This document shows positions 45,979 to 56,193 of a stretch of 64,000 nt of DNA, in pieces. The stretch comes from Celoporthe dispersa (lineage: Eukaryota; Ascomycota; Sordariomycetes; Diaporthales; Cryphonectriaceae): positions 1,226,001 through 1,290,000 of the forward strand of contig WAID01000007.1 in assembly GCA_016584495.1 (NCBI GenBank). The letters run 5' to 3'. The translations under genes were made by a program, and so were the position numbers. Position 1 is the stretch's first letter. Each line of letters begins with the position of its first letter. The notes under the pieces are model-generated. The model searched no databases, was not told where the DNA came from, and was given only the letters and a program-made list of their open reading frames with translations.

Positions 45979-47434
45979 GTTGGGCTGATCTCGAGAAGCG
46001 GGGATGGGGGTAGACGCGCGGTGGCGAGGTCGCCGTGGGACCAGTCGTTTGTCGGTACCACGCAGGGCTGGGTGGTGGAGGACGAATGTCGAGGCGACCG
46101 GGGTGTGCACCTTTGCGCGAGGCCTGTGGGATGCGCCGTCGCAAATATAAGACAGGGGGGAGAAGGGGAGTTCGTCGAGTGTGCTGTGTGTCTCTCTCTC
46201 CCTCCGAGCTGCCGTCTAATCGAAAGAAAAAGAAAGAAAGGGATGGGAGCGGCGACTGCTCCCTCGATGGCTTGCAAGGCAGCCTCGTGAGCCCAGAGAG
46301 AAGGACGCAGCCAAGTGATTGGGCTGGTCGCAGCCAGCTGGTTGGGGGCGGCTGTCAAGGGTCCAGCCAGGAGGTAGGTAGGTGCAGCTTCGATGCTACC
46401 TGGATCACAATGTTCGTAAGGGATGGGTATCGGTCAATTGTGGTCGCGAAGACGGGAAGGTAGCGTGGTGTAAAGAGTTCGATTAAGGGGTGGGAGGAAA
46501 CAAAGCACTGATCCGGTGTGCGATAATCGCCAGACGTTTCTTGCGCGCGCCTTCGGGTGTTTCGAGGTGTGGTAGTTGTGGAAGTTGGTGATGTGGTGCA
46601 CGTCCAGAATGTTTTCAGAAGGCAGAAGGTCGACCACGCTGCTGCGGGCGAGCTTAAGCTACACAGCAGTACCGGGTCGCTGCCGCGTGTCGCGTACAGT
46701 GCCGTGCAGGGCAGCGTTAGCGCCCCCTTGGGCTGGCCACATGTAGTTTGGCGTTGTGTGGGGGAGAGACGGGAGGTCAACCCACCCGCCACAAGCCGCG
46801 ACACGCAACCTCCACGCACTGTCGTTTTGAAGAGCACCGCTGTAGCATATGGCGTGTCAGACGATCCGAACATTGACAGAACGACCCATCAAAAGTCAGC
46901 CTAGTCAGGCCCCAGACACCGACATTTTCCCAACAAGCTGTCTGTCAGTCAGTCGATGATCCACTGCGGGTTCGGATGAACCCAGAACACTGTGGTACTT
47001 TGCTGTTGCCGTGGCCGTCGATCACAATTGGCGCTTTCGCCGCATTGCGTGGCCCAGTGTTACAGCAGTGCTCTCCCAGGGTTACTTGATATTCTGCTTG
47101 CCATCGACTGACGTCTCCCGGCCTGGAATGACAGTTGCTCATGGGCGAATCCCTCTTGGTCATCATGGTCCGCTCATGACGGGTAGGACTAGAAGAAACG
47201 GCTGATGGAAGCTCGCCTCTCCGGAAACCCCTGCTGCGGACGCAGTGGTCGTTGCTGGTTCATGGGCACAAGAAAGTCATAGCCTCTCAATGGATCAGGC
47301 ACACAGCCAGCGGCAGGGCCGACGATATCCCTGAAATAAGGGCAAGACTCATGCACGGGTGGGTTCCTGCACGGACAGAGAGGGCTGAATAATGCACGAC
47401 AGACGAGCCTGACCTTGGGAGCTAGAGGTCCGCA
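45979..47434. other. Intergenic region
   Basis: About 1.45 kb between the glutaredoxin start and the MFS gene end, both on the minus strand. It includes the glutaredoxin promoter. No convincing gene was found on either strand. Confidence 0.55.
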
Positions 47435-49234
47435 TCAGTGAAACGCAACGCTCGCCATAGGCCCAAAGCGCCCGGTGAACCCTCTGATCCTCCTACCAAA
47501 GACGAACAACACCAGAGAAAGCGACAAGATAATGTATGCGACCCCGACAAGCTCTCCAAATGCGCGTTTCACACCTTGATGCTTGATCCACACGGAGATG
47601 TACGTCGATATCAAGCAGCCAATCACGTTCCGGATGATGAAAACGATCACGATTGTCTCGCCCGCAATCTGTTTGTGTGGGAGACAATCAGCACGTGCCC
47701 CAACACCACGGCGAAAGCACGGGAAGGACTCACAGGCCGGTACGCATCGACGGCATAGGTGATGATGACGTTAGCAGCCGCTGTGGCACCAAAGCCTTCC
47801 ATGCCGTACCCGACAGCAGCACCACCCCAGCTATCCTGAGCCGCGATGACCAGCCCATACAGTAACATACCCATGGGCCCGATGACCGCCGGGATGATCA
47901 TGGCAGGCAGTCGAAACTCGGGCTCAGGATGCTCGCCTCGTCTTGCCGTCATCCGCGTGGCGATCAGGTCGATGAGTCGACCGCCGGCGAAGAAGGAGAG
48001 GAGAGACCCGATGAAGCCAGAGATGGCCAGCAGCCCGACACTGTGCAGGGCCCAGTTCCATGGCGCAGCTGTAAAGGTCTGCGAGGCCACAAGTTGTACG
48101 GCGATGTTGCTGTGTCGAGGGTCAGCGCGCAGCACACAGCAGGAACACAGGATGTGGGGAGAGGGGGGGGGTTTGCGATTGCGGGTGCCAGCACTTCTTA
48201 CCAGCCGATGAAAAGGCCGCATATGAGGCCAGCAATCAGGACCGGTGGGTACGCGACCAGCAGAACAGTTCGTGCAACCCAGCGGAAGAAAGAGGCGTGC
48301 TGATTGTAGCCGACCGTGAAGCCCAGGGAGGCAAGCCAGCTCCTCTTGGGCGCGTATTCAGACGCAGGTTTCTCGAGATCTCGGCCTTCTGGCCCCACGA
48401 CATATGCACTCTCCTTGAGGAGAAACAAGGCCACAAAAAATGTCGCGCCGGAGACGATAGCCATCACACCGCACATCCACTTCCAACCGAGATACTGCGT
48501 GATATATGCATTGAACAAGGGCCCTAGAAAGGCGCCCGAAGAGAGGGCTAGGGAGAAGAACATCATCCCATGGCCTCTCTCGTGGAAGAAGAACAGTTCG
48601 GCAACGACACTAGGGACCGGTGCATCTGCAGCTGCTGTGAGAAACCCGCCGATGATGCGCGAGGCCAGGAGGCTCCCATATGTCGTGGAGTAGAATCCCC
48701 ATATGTTGGTCACGCAGAGGAAGACCAGGCTGGCGAGGTAGCCTGGCCTCTTCCCGATAATGCGGATCAGCGGCATCCATACCAGGGCGCCAAAACCCAT
48801 AAAGAGCACTTGCAGCGATGCTGTTGCCTCGTCGTCAGCACTGCGGGCGAGAAGAGCAGATTCGGGGCCTGGACCTACTCAGGTAGCTCGCCTCAGTCGA
48901 GCTCTTCTTGAATTGCTTGATGATCGCTTGTACGGCCACCGTGAACGCGGACGAGTTCATGAACGCCAGGAACGTGTACCAGCAGATCACCAAATACGTT
49001 GTGTACTTCTCCCACTGCGACCAGTTCTGTCATGGCCGTCAGATCTTCTGAGCAACCAGCATGCACACAAGGTCCAAGACGGGCGCAGGGGGTCTGTGAG
49101 CTCACCAGCGGCTCGTTTGGGTCATTCGAGGGCTGTGGTCGCAATATGATGCCCCTGCTGTTCCTCTTCCCCGCCACGATATCCTCTTCAGCGACCTCTC
49201 GCTGGACGGCTCGCGGTTTCTGGGTTTCATCCAT
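47435..49234 (-). CDS. MFS transporter of the DHA1 type
   Basis: A plasma-membrane secondary transporter, probably a proton antiporter exporting small organic molecules. Five exons are consistent in phase: 49234-49106, 49026-48879, 48820-48202, 48109-47734 and 47668-47435, giving 501 aa. The N-terminus is hydrophilic and cytosolic, ending DPNEPLNWSQWEKY, a common lead into TM1 in this family. TM2 reads LFMGFGALVWMPLIRIIGKRPG, which includes the motif-A-like loop. Others are GGFLTAAADAPVPSVVAELFF and SGAFLGPLFNAYI, a motif-C-like G-x8-G-x3-G-P arrangement typical of antiporters. The central loop is short and acidic. It is divergent from the amidohydrolase gene, which suggests co-regulation and export of that enzyme's substrate or product. 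Confidence 0.9.
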
Positions 49235-50094
49235 GGCGGTGGTGGGTATCGTGCGACTTGGGTTTACTGCGCTCCGTTCTGCGGAAGACAGACCAGTACG
49301 GCGTTTGCGAGGAGCGCCAACAGTCCCAGGCCTCTGCAGTGTCGTGCAGTCCACCATGTACCACTGTATCACTTCAACTCGATACTGGCGAGGTCAACGC
49401 GAAGGTTCTCCCATTCTTGGAGCTCGCATGCATTTCTCTCGCCTCTCATTGATTTTCGCCGACGGAAAATAAACCAACCCCAACCTATCTTCCCCGCGAC
49501 TCATCAAGGCACCGATCCCGTGGCCAATGACGACAAGCTTGTTGAAGTCATCGGCCAGGTTCTCCTCACTGCTGTGCCGTACCTCCGAGATGCGCTCGGG
49601 CCAGGGGCAGACGGGGAAAGGGAGGGTGTTTCCGCAGAGGATCGGGAGTGGGCGATGTGAGAGACTTGAGATCGGATACGACCACATCACCTTTCTCTTG
49701 GATTTAGATGATCCTAATCCTTTGCGCCAGCAGCACAGTCCCTTTCTGCGCGACACGGCGGGCCAGAACTTCGGTCGGACTTCGCCATCCGCATCTTGAG
49801 CTGTGTCTGCATGCGTCGGCCGACAACCTGCCGAGAACGTACCGATGGTCAGCCGCGAACGCTGTCATGCTTATTGCTTGTAAGCATTCTAGATTGAGAG
49901 CATGTATATGCTTACTATGAGAAATCTGTCTAGTATAAAAGGACGAGGCCGACGGTCATCGCGAACATATTCTGGCCATCCAGTTCTGATCGTTAGATTC
50001 TCTATACATCATCAATCGCTAACCGACGAATATACGAGACATCATCTGCCTCCCTCTGTCGTCCAACTTCTCGCTCGCGATTGAAAAAACAAAA
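49235..50094. promoter_or_regulatory. Divergent promoter region of transporter and decarboxylase
   Basis: 860 bp between two start codons facing away from each other. A CA-rich, A-ended leader (AAAAAACAAAA) lies just before the amidohydrolase ATG. A TATAAAA element is at 49934-49940, about 155 bp upstream of that ATG and on its strand. No binding site is assigned. Confidence 0.5.
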
Positions 50095-51057
50095 ATGCTG
50101 CCCCCCTTCATCACCCTCGAGGAACACTTTGCCCGCACGACGTCCGATGCAACGCAAGCACCCGGCGTAGCACAGAACTTCTTCCCCGAGGCCCTCCGCC
50201 GCCTCCCGGATCTCGGCCCCCTCCGGCTGCAGAGCATGAACGACAACAACGTCGCGCGCCAGGTCGTCTCTCACATCCCCTTAGTCCTCACGCCGCAGCA
50301 GGCCGGCACAGTCAACGACCAGCTCGCCGAGGCATGCAAGGCACACCCGGACCGCCTCTCGGGATTCGCGGCCCTGCCGATGGCCACGCCCGAGGCCATC
50401 GCCGCCGAGCTGAGGCGATGTGTGCAGGAGCTGGGCTTCGTCGGGACCCTGGTCGGAAACCATGCCGACGGGACGTTCTACGACGGGCCCGCGTACGAGG
50501 GCTTCTGGGCCGCGGCCGAGGCGCTCGATGTCCCCGTCTACCTGCACCCGTCGGCGCCAAGCCAGGGCATGCAGGACGCCCTATACACGGGCAGCTTCTC
50601 GACTGTGGACAGCCACCTGCTGGGCACGTTCGCGTACGGCTGGCACGCCGAGGTCGCCACGCACGTGCTGCGCCTCTTCGCCGCGGGGGTGTTTGACAGG
50701 TTCCCGCGGCTCAAGGTGATCGTGGGCCACTTTGGCTCGTCCCTGCCCATGTTCCTCGATCGTGTAGCCTGGAGCGAGAAGCTGGGTGGGTTCAAGGACC
50801 GGAAGAGGGATTTCAAGGCTGTGTATGGCGAGAATATCTGGATCACCACGAGTGGGGTCTGGAGCCTAGACCCGTTGGCGACGATCCTGAGGAATACCAG
50901 GATTGATCACATACTGTACAGCGTTGATTATCCCCTGACCTCGAATGAGGAGGGCCTGGCTTTCATGCAGGGGCTACAGAAGAGCGGGCTGGTGGATGAA
51001 GAGCAGTTTGCCATGATCGCGTATAAGAATGCGCAGAAGCTGCTCAAGGTGGAATAG
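50095..51057 (+). CDS. Amidohydrolase-2 family decarboxylase (benzoate/resorcylate type)
   Basis: Likely a cytosolic metal-dependent decarboxylase of hydroxybenzoates such as 2,3-dihydroxybenzoate, gamma-resorcylate or 6-methylsalicylate. A single exon encodes 320 aa. The metal-binding E-x-H motif is TLEEHF (Glu9, His11), as in gamma-resorcylate decarboxylase. VYLHPSAP supplies His151, VIVGHFGS supplies His212 and ILYSVDYP supplies Asp278; these match the expected Glu, His, His, His, Asp set. Length and intact frame agree with the family. It is divergent from an MFS transporter, so a small detoxification or secondary-metabolite module is plausible. The exact substrate cannot be read from the sequence. 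Confidence 0.9.
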   Translation: MLPPFITLEEHFARTTSDATQAPGVAQNFFPEALRRLPDLGPLRLQSMNDNNVARQVVSHIPLVLTPQQAGTVNDQLAEACKAHPDRLSGFAALPMATPEAIAAELRRCVQELGFVGTLVGNHADGTFYDGPAYEGFWAAAEALDVPVYLHPSAPSQGMQDALYTGSFSTVDSHLLGTFAYGWHAEVATHVLRLFAAGVFDRFPRLKVIVGHFGSSLPMFLDRVAWSEKLGGFKDRKRDFKAVYGENIWITTSGVWSLDPLATILRNTRIDHILYSVDYPLTSNEEGLAFMQGLQKSGLVDEEQFAMIAYKNAQKLLKVE

Positions 51058-51277
51058 GGAAGGGGCCGCCGTTTATAGGCTCAAGTAGGACATATTTCAC
51101 GCGGGATGCATCGGTAACAGACTGAACAATAGATAAATTCTCATCGTCATTGAAAGAAACAGGGAAATACGATGGCATTCTCTTGCTCAAATCACCGGTC
51201 TCTCTTCACCAGCTGGATCATTTGCTCCACAATCTGTTCTTCAAGCTGTGGCCTGGTCATAGGATAAGCACCACCCC

Positions 51278-51686
51278 TCACTCGTAGCAACACTCATAGT
51301 TCTCCTTGCCAGGGCAATAACCTGCAAAAGAAAAGAGGTAAAATCGTCAGCACATAGATATTTTCCCAAATGGATCACACAGGAGGGCTCTAACCAGGAA
51401 TATAACGTCCAGCACAACTGAGAGTATTCCAGGAACAGTACGAGGAACCACCGCAGGGGTCAGTCGCCACCGATTGCTCGAGGCCCACCACGCAGCACTT
51501 GATGTTGCTCGGGTCACTGGGACAGCCTCCGGTGATGTAGGAGCCGCCGTAGTCACTGCAGGTGGCTGTGGAGATACAGATTCCGTACTCGAGGTATTCG
51601 CCGGTCGCTGTGCCGGAGCAGTGGCCGTCGACCGTGGCCATGGCTGCGAGCGGGAGCAAGGAGAGGACGAGATAGGAGAAGTGCAT
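51278..51686 (-). CDS. Small secreted cysteine-rich protein with two repeat units
   Basis: 111 aa in two exons (51686-51395 and 51321-51278; 73-nt intron). The N-terminus (MHFSYLVLSLLPLAAMA) is a signal peptide. The mature chain holds two related cysteine units: GICISTATCSDYGGSY, GGCPSDPSNIKCC, then SYCSWNTLSCAGRYIPGYC and ECCYE. The pattern C-x5-C ... G-x-CP-x-DP-x2-I-K-CC, repeated, is seen as an accessory module in some fungal cell-wall hydrolases of lysozyme or NlpC/P60 type. Here no catalytic domain follows, so this is the module alone. Size, cysteine content and position next to a gene-poor AT-rich stretch would suit a secreted effector or wall-binding protein. That is inference. Confidence 0.8.
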
Positions 51687-54499
51687 TTTTGGACGGTATG
51701 GAGTATCTTCTGAAAGGTTTGACTTTTTCTCGGTCTGACAAATGTCTTGGATCCTGTGGTGTACCTTCTGCACATGAGGTGGGACGAGGTCGTGGTTTAT
51801 ATAATGATAATTTTACGTCAAGCTCTAGCTAGGTTATAGGAACGTAGGCCAGGAATACGTCTTTATTTCAATTACCTCACAGTATCGTCATCCTAATTCT
51901 TGCCGCCTATATGAAGTCGACTAATAAACTCAATAGACCAACGAGGTCTCGTATAGTGCCTAGATGCTACCCACCTCAACTTCGGACCGGTGTGCACCTC
52001 AAAGGGTTTGTAGCTGGCCTCAAGGACAAACTCTTTTAGACTGTAACACCCTGGCCGTGTGTAGGTCTTACGCGTGATGGTAACAAAACGGCCTGAAAAT
52101 TCTTCCGGAAGTCTGTCAGAGTCGTTCTGGTCCAAGGTGTTGAGGCCGATGACTTGCATGGCCCTTTTGCTCTTTACTCCATAGAGCATGGTCGGAGGGA
52201 TCGCTGTGGTTTATTTTCGCAAGATCCTAGTACGATACGAGTATAATAGAAGGTGCTCAATCGGAGTGAACAAAGTTGTGAGCAAACATGATCAGAGGTA
52301 CGCAAGGGTAGGTATGCTGAATTGGTCTGCATGCGAGAAGGATCATCATTCCGGTGCGCATTGTATATTTGGACGAAATACTCAGAGTATGAATTAATTA
52401 ATAGTTATATCACATAATGTACTTTACTCATACAAATTCCTCCGTTTTAAAACCATGGTTGTGATTCGAATCATGAGAACACGTCAAGAGCTATGAGGAC
52501 CTGTGCGATGTAGTCCCGCATGTCGGCCTTCCTTCGTCGGCCACGGGTTACATTTAGTTCACACAACGGGGACCAGCCACAGTGGCCAATCTAATTTGAT
52601 TGGTTTGACGACGACTTCTCCGCATTCTTCAGCCTCATGCACGGAGGCGGTTCCTTGTGCTGTGCCTTCGCGCAGAGCCCTTTCTGTCAAACATCAACCT
52701 TAATTCTCCCCTGCAGGAACTGCGAACGACAGAAAGCCAAGACAAAACTATTAATATTACGTAAATCGTGACCTACCACATGATTGAAGCAATTCAAGCT
52801 AACTGATTTGACAGGGAGGGTCTCTAAACGCAAAGCCATAAGCCCCAGTGGCTATCGGTCTGCCAAGGAAACGTTCGGAGCGAAGATGAGGCTGGAACCA
52901 CCCCTTTGACTGGTCTTGACACTAATTCAACCCCATAGGCGCGGATTATATTGCTCGATTCATTGATACTGACCAATAATAGCTGAATACCTTGTAGCAG
53001 GGTGACAGGATGACCGTTTGGACGTACGATAACCTCTCCCTCCCACATCGTGTGCCTAGCATTCTGACTGTGGCTTTGAATGGTTGCCTAAGCAAGCTAA
53101 TAAAACGCAGAAACCCTTTAGCAAATATCTGCTCGGCGTACGGTGGTGGACGTTGCTTATATCGGACTCTCTTTAGGGCTATTATCCTCACTATGTCTAC
53201 TTCAGGCCTCGGTGAGGGCTCAGTTCTTGGCAGATGAGTGGCTGTCTTTTGAAGCGCCAACTGCACATTTGTCTACAACTGCTAGTACTCGTGCGGGGTC
53301 AAGCCATCTTCTAGTCTAAAAAAAAAAATTCGAAGATGCTGGTCTTGACGTACGTTGCGTTGCTTACGCGGACAAAGTCCAAGTGGGCAGTTCCAGACGA
53401 TGTTGAACACATAAGTCTGCCTACCTGCTTAGTAGGCTTCCGCATATTCTGTCTCCAGAACGTCTAGGTGCTTGTACGTTGTCGTCCAGACTCTATCTCT
53501 GAGCGAGGAATATTTTGCATATTGTGGACACGTATGAGCTGGCGGTTCGTACCCAATATGGAATGCGGCAAGAGCGTGACAAGATGTCTCCAGAAAGGAG
53601 CTTTTTCTAGCTCAGCGGGTTTCCCTATCGCGCAGAGCATCAGCTCAGCAATCCATATTGTTTCTCAGTAGTCCGTTCCCTCATCTCGAAGCATCTTAAG
53701 AGCCAATATTTCGACACAGATTTCATCATGTTGCGTGCTGAGGTCAGCCTTCATCCAACACCTCGACCTTGTGGTCCACAATCTGGCATATGTACGCCGC
53801 AAGTGTGACAGCTAACCGGCTCGTCACGTCTATCACACACTCTGTCCGGAATTCATACGGCGATACCATCCTATCTGTCTCGCAAAAGGAAATATATTTT
53901 CTCACTTCTTTGTTAGGGCATTGACCTAGCTTCTGTATCGCATGAGCAACGTGACCCTGGTCGGCTCCAGACTGACCAATGGAATTATACGCGTAGACCC
54001 ACAGTAGCCCAATTGGGCAATCCTCATGTCAGTATTCTACGTACACGGGCTCGGCGCAATTGCTAGATCTTCATAAGGGTCACAAGTGTTCGATCCACAT
54101 TATCAGGAAGAAGAATACGTAGTCTCAGGAAGTCTGTGAGTAGCTAAAATTAGTTCGGAAAAGGCTACTCTTTCATTACGATGCGCCAGCAATCCTCGCG
54201 AGGAAAAGAAGAAAAAAAACTTCCGACTTTATGTGACGGTTCTTGTTCTGTCTGAACCAGCGAGCAGGATACTTCAAAACCAACGGCATTTGAAATACTT
54301 GTTATTACACAATATGTAGGGGCTGGAGGTAATATCAAGAGGGAAATAGCTGACACTGTGTCTGCATCTTGCAACGCTCCTTATCAAGCCTTAGCCCTGA
54401 TCCGAATAGCCTAGCCATAGCATGCCCAGGTGTGGGCATGACCATTACGCTCCCCCTGCCATATGATGAACAGCTGTACAACAGAAAAGAACAGAGGTC
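51687..54499. other. AT-rich gene-poor region (2.8 kb)
   Basis: Only short, unconvincing open frames are present, the longest about 100 codons. The composition is AT-rich with many stops in all frames, as in old repeat-induced mutated DNA, but no transposon ends or coding relics were recognised. It includes the promoter side of the small secreted protein gene. Confidence 0.55.
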
Positions 54500-56193
54500 T
54501 CAAGGCTTCTTGATGAGGATCTCCTTGCTCATGCTGGACACACTCATAGAGCTCTTGAGCCTAGTATGACTCTTGCCGGCTGAATCGCTCTGGTCATTGT
54601 CTGTATCACGACTGCTGCCTTTGTTCGACTTGAGGCTCCCCAGCGCCACCACCTCCGTAGTAGCCGAGGGGGTTTTGGTAAAATTCGTCGGCCACTGGGT
54701 CTTCCGCTTCGAGGTTCCGCTGTCGTCGCCGTCGAGTTGGTCGAAGCCCGAGCCACCAGTCACCCTGATTTCTACTTCCCGTGTGATGAGAATCTTGTCG
54801 AGGTTCTCCCGCAGATGCGGCCAGAAGACCGGCAGAGCGGCCACGATCGTTGCAACGTTGATTTCGATGATGGACAGGCCGATTGATGTGGCTCCGTACC
54901 AGCTCGGGTCGAACTCGGGCTTCGTGGAGGCTCTGTTGTCGACAACGACGGCGAAACGGATGATGGAGCATATCAGAACTCTGGAAGAATTTGTTGTCAG
55001 CAGAGGATTAAGGGCCGATCTCCCTCGGGGTAATAGGGAGGAAAGAAAAGAGAGAAGGGAAGGAAACTAGTCAGCCGGATCGGCTGAGCGACAACTTACA
55101 CTGCCCCAACCGCATAGAGTCCGATAAGGGCCATGCGTGATTTCTTGTCCACTCCTTCCTCCTTCCCCATACCCCATGTAGAAACGGGAATCGAGAGCAC
55201 GGCGATGTCCAGGGCCATGTTCAGAGTTGCATGCGAGATGTAGGTCCCCACAAACACATTGATGTCTTGTGAGCCGTATGCGTACCGCACCGCAGGCTCG
55301 GTTGAGTCCCAGAGCCCAGAGATGGGAATGCATGGCACCCAGGCCAGGAAACTGTAGGTCAAACCCCAGAGAGAAGCCACGATGATGAGGCCGATGGTGA
55401 GGTATCTACGTCTGTCCATCAGCGCCAGGTGAGCGTGCTCTTGGAAGAGCCTGAGATATTGTGTGAGCAGAGACAATTTGACAAAGGTGAGAGCCCTGGT
55501 TCGTTGTTGGTCAGCACAAGCGACGGCCCATAAGTATCCATCCAGCCTGGGTACTGATCGAATGGCTTATTGAGGATGGAGATGCAATGTTCGCTACTGC
55601 GCGAGCTGCGGGCAGGACCAACATATTGTATGTGCCGTTCGACCACCAGAAAACCTGGCTGAAATTCTTGATACCATCGTCGCCAAGGAGCACCAGATGT
55701 TTGCCCAGCCCGACATTAACCACTTCGGTAGCAGTCAGTAATTTATTTCGGAAGAACCAGAGATCATGCGCGACGGAAGTCTTACAGACAAGCGAGCCGA
55801 CAGTCGATATCCATGTCGACAGCTGTTCATCTTGATTAGCAAGCCGCAAATGATAAGCTGATGTGCCTGACAGGGGAGATGCGACCACTGAACATACAAA
55901 CAGCAATATAATGAAAATATCGTCTATCCCAGGACAGCATGTCACAAAAAATCTGACGTATAACCGAAGGCCTGTACAGATTGTCATGAGTGCCTACAAG
56001 GTTGGTCAGTATTGCCGCCACGTCCCAAACCCGTGTTCAAACGAGGACTCAATTAAGAGAGGGAGAAAGAAAGAAAAAAACCTACTAAGCACGTAATAGC
56101 GATCCCATACATGGATGCCGGGTGGTTGAAAAACGGTGTCGGATCATCGAGGTTGTCGATCGTCCCTATGGACGCAAACAGAGAACCAGTCAT
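54500..56193 (-). CDS. SAT4/Pth11-type rhodopsin-fold seven-helix membrane protein (no CFEM domain)
   Basis: A fungal integral membrane protein of the group often annotated as Pth11-like GPCR; ligand unknown. Exon 1 (56193-56086) encodes 36 residues with SMYGIAITCL. After a 92-nt intron, exon 2 starts at 55993 with ALMTICTGLRLYVRFFVTCCPGIDD, the usual R-x2-VR ... DD motif. GLGKHLVLLGDD and FWWSNGTYNM follow. An intron at 55496-55622 joins NM to ALTFVKLSLLTQYLRLF. Another at 54981-55099 joins GAV to LICSIIRFAVVV, then WYGATSIGLSIIEINVATIVAALPVFWP. The tail is a Ser-rich cytosolic domain ending ILIKKP. One or two further short introns between about 55720 and 55900 are likely, and I could not fix them. 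No CFEM domain is seen at the N-terminus. Confidence 0.82.

Noticed and set aside
49394..49756. 120-codon minus-strand frame upstream of the MFS gene
   Set aside because: It lies in the divergent promoter region and has no family feature.
51893..52189. 98-codon minus-strand frame
   Set aside because: No recognisable motif, no signal peptide and AT-rich surroundings; not separable from chance.
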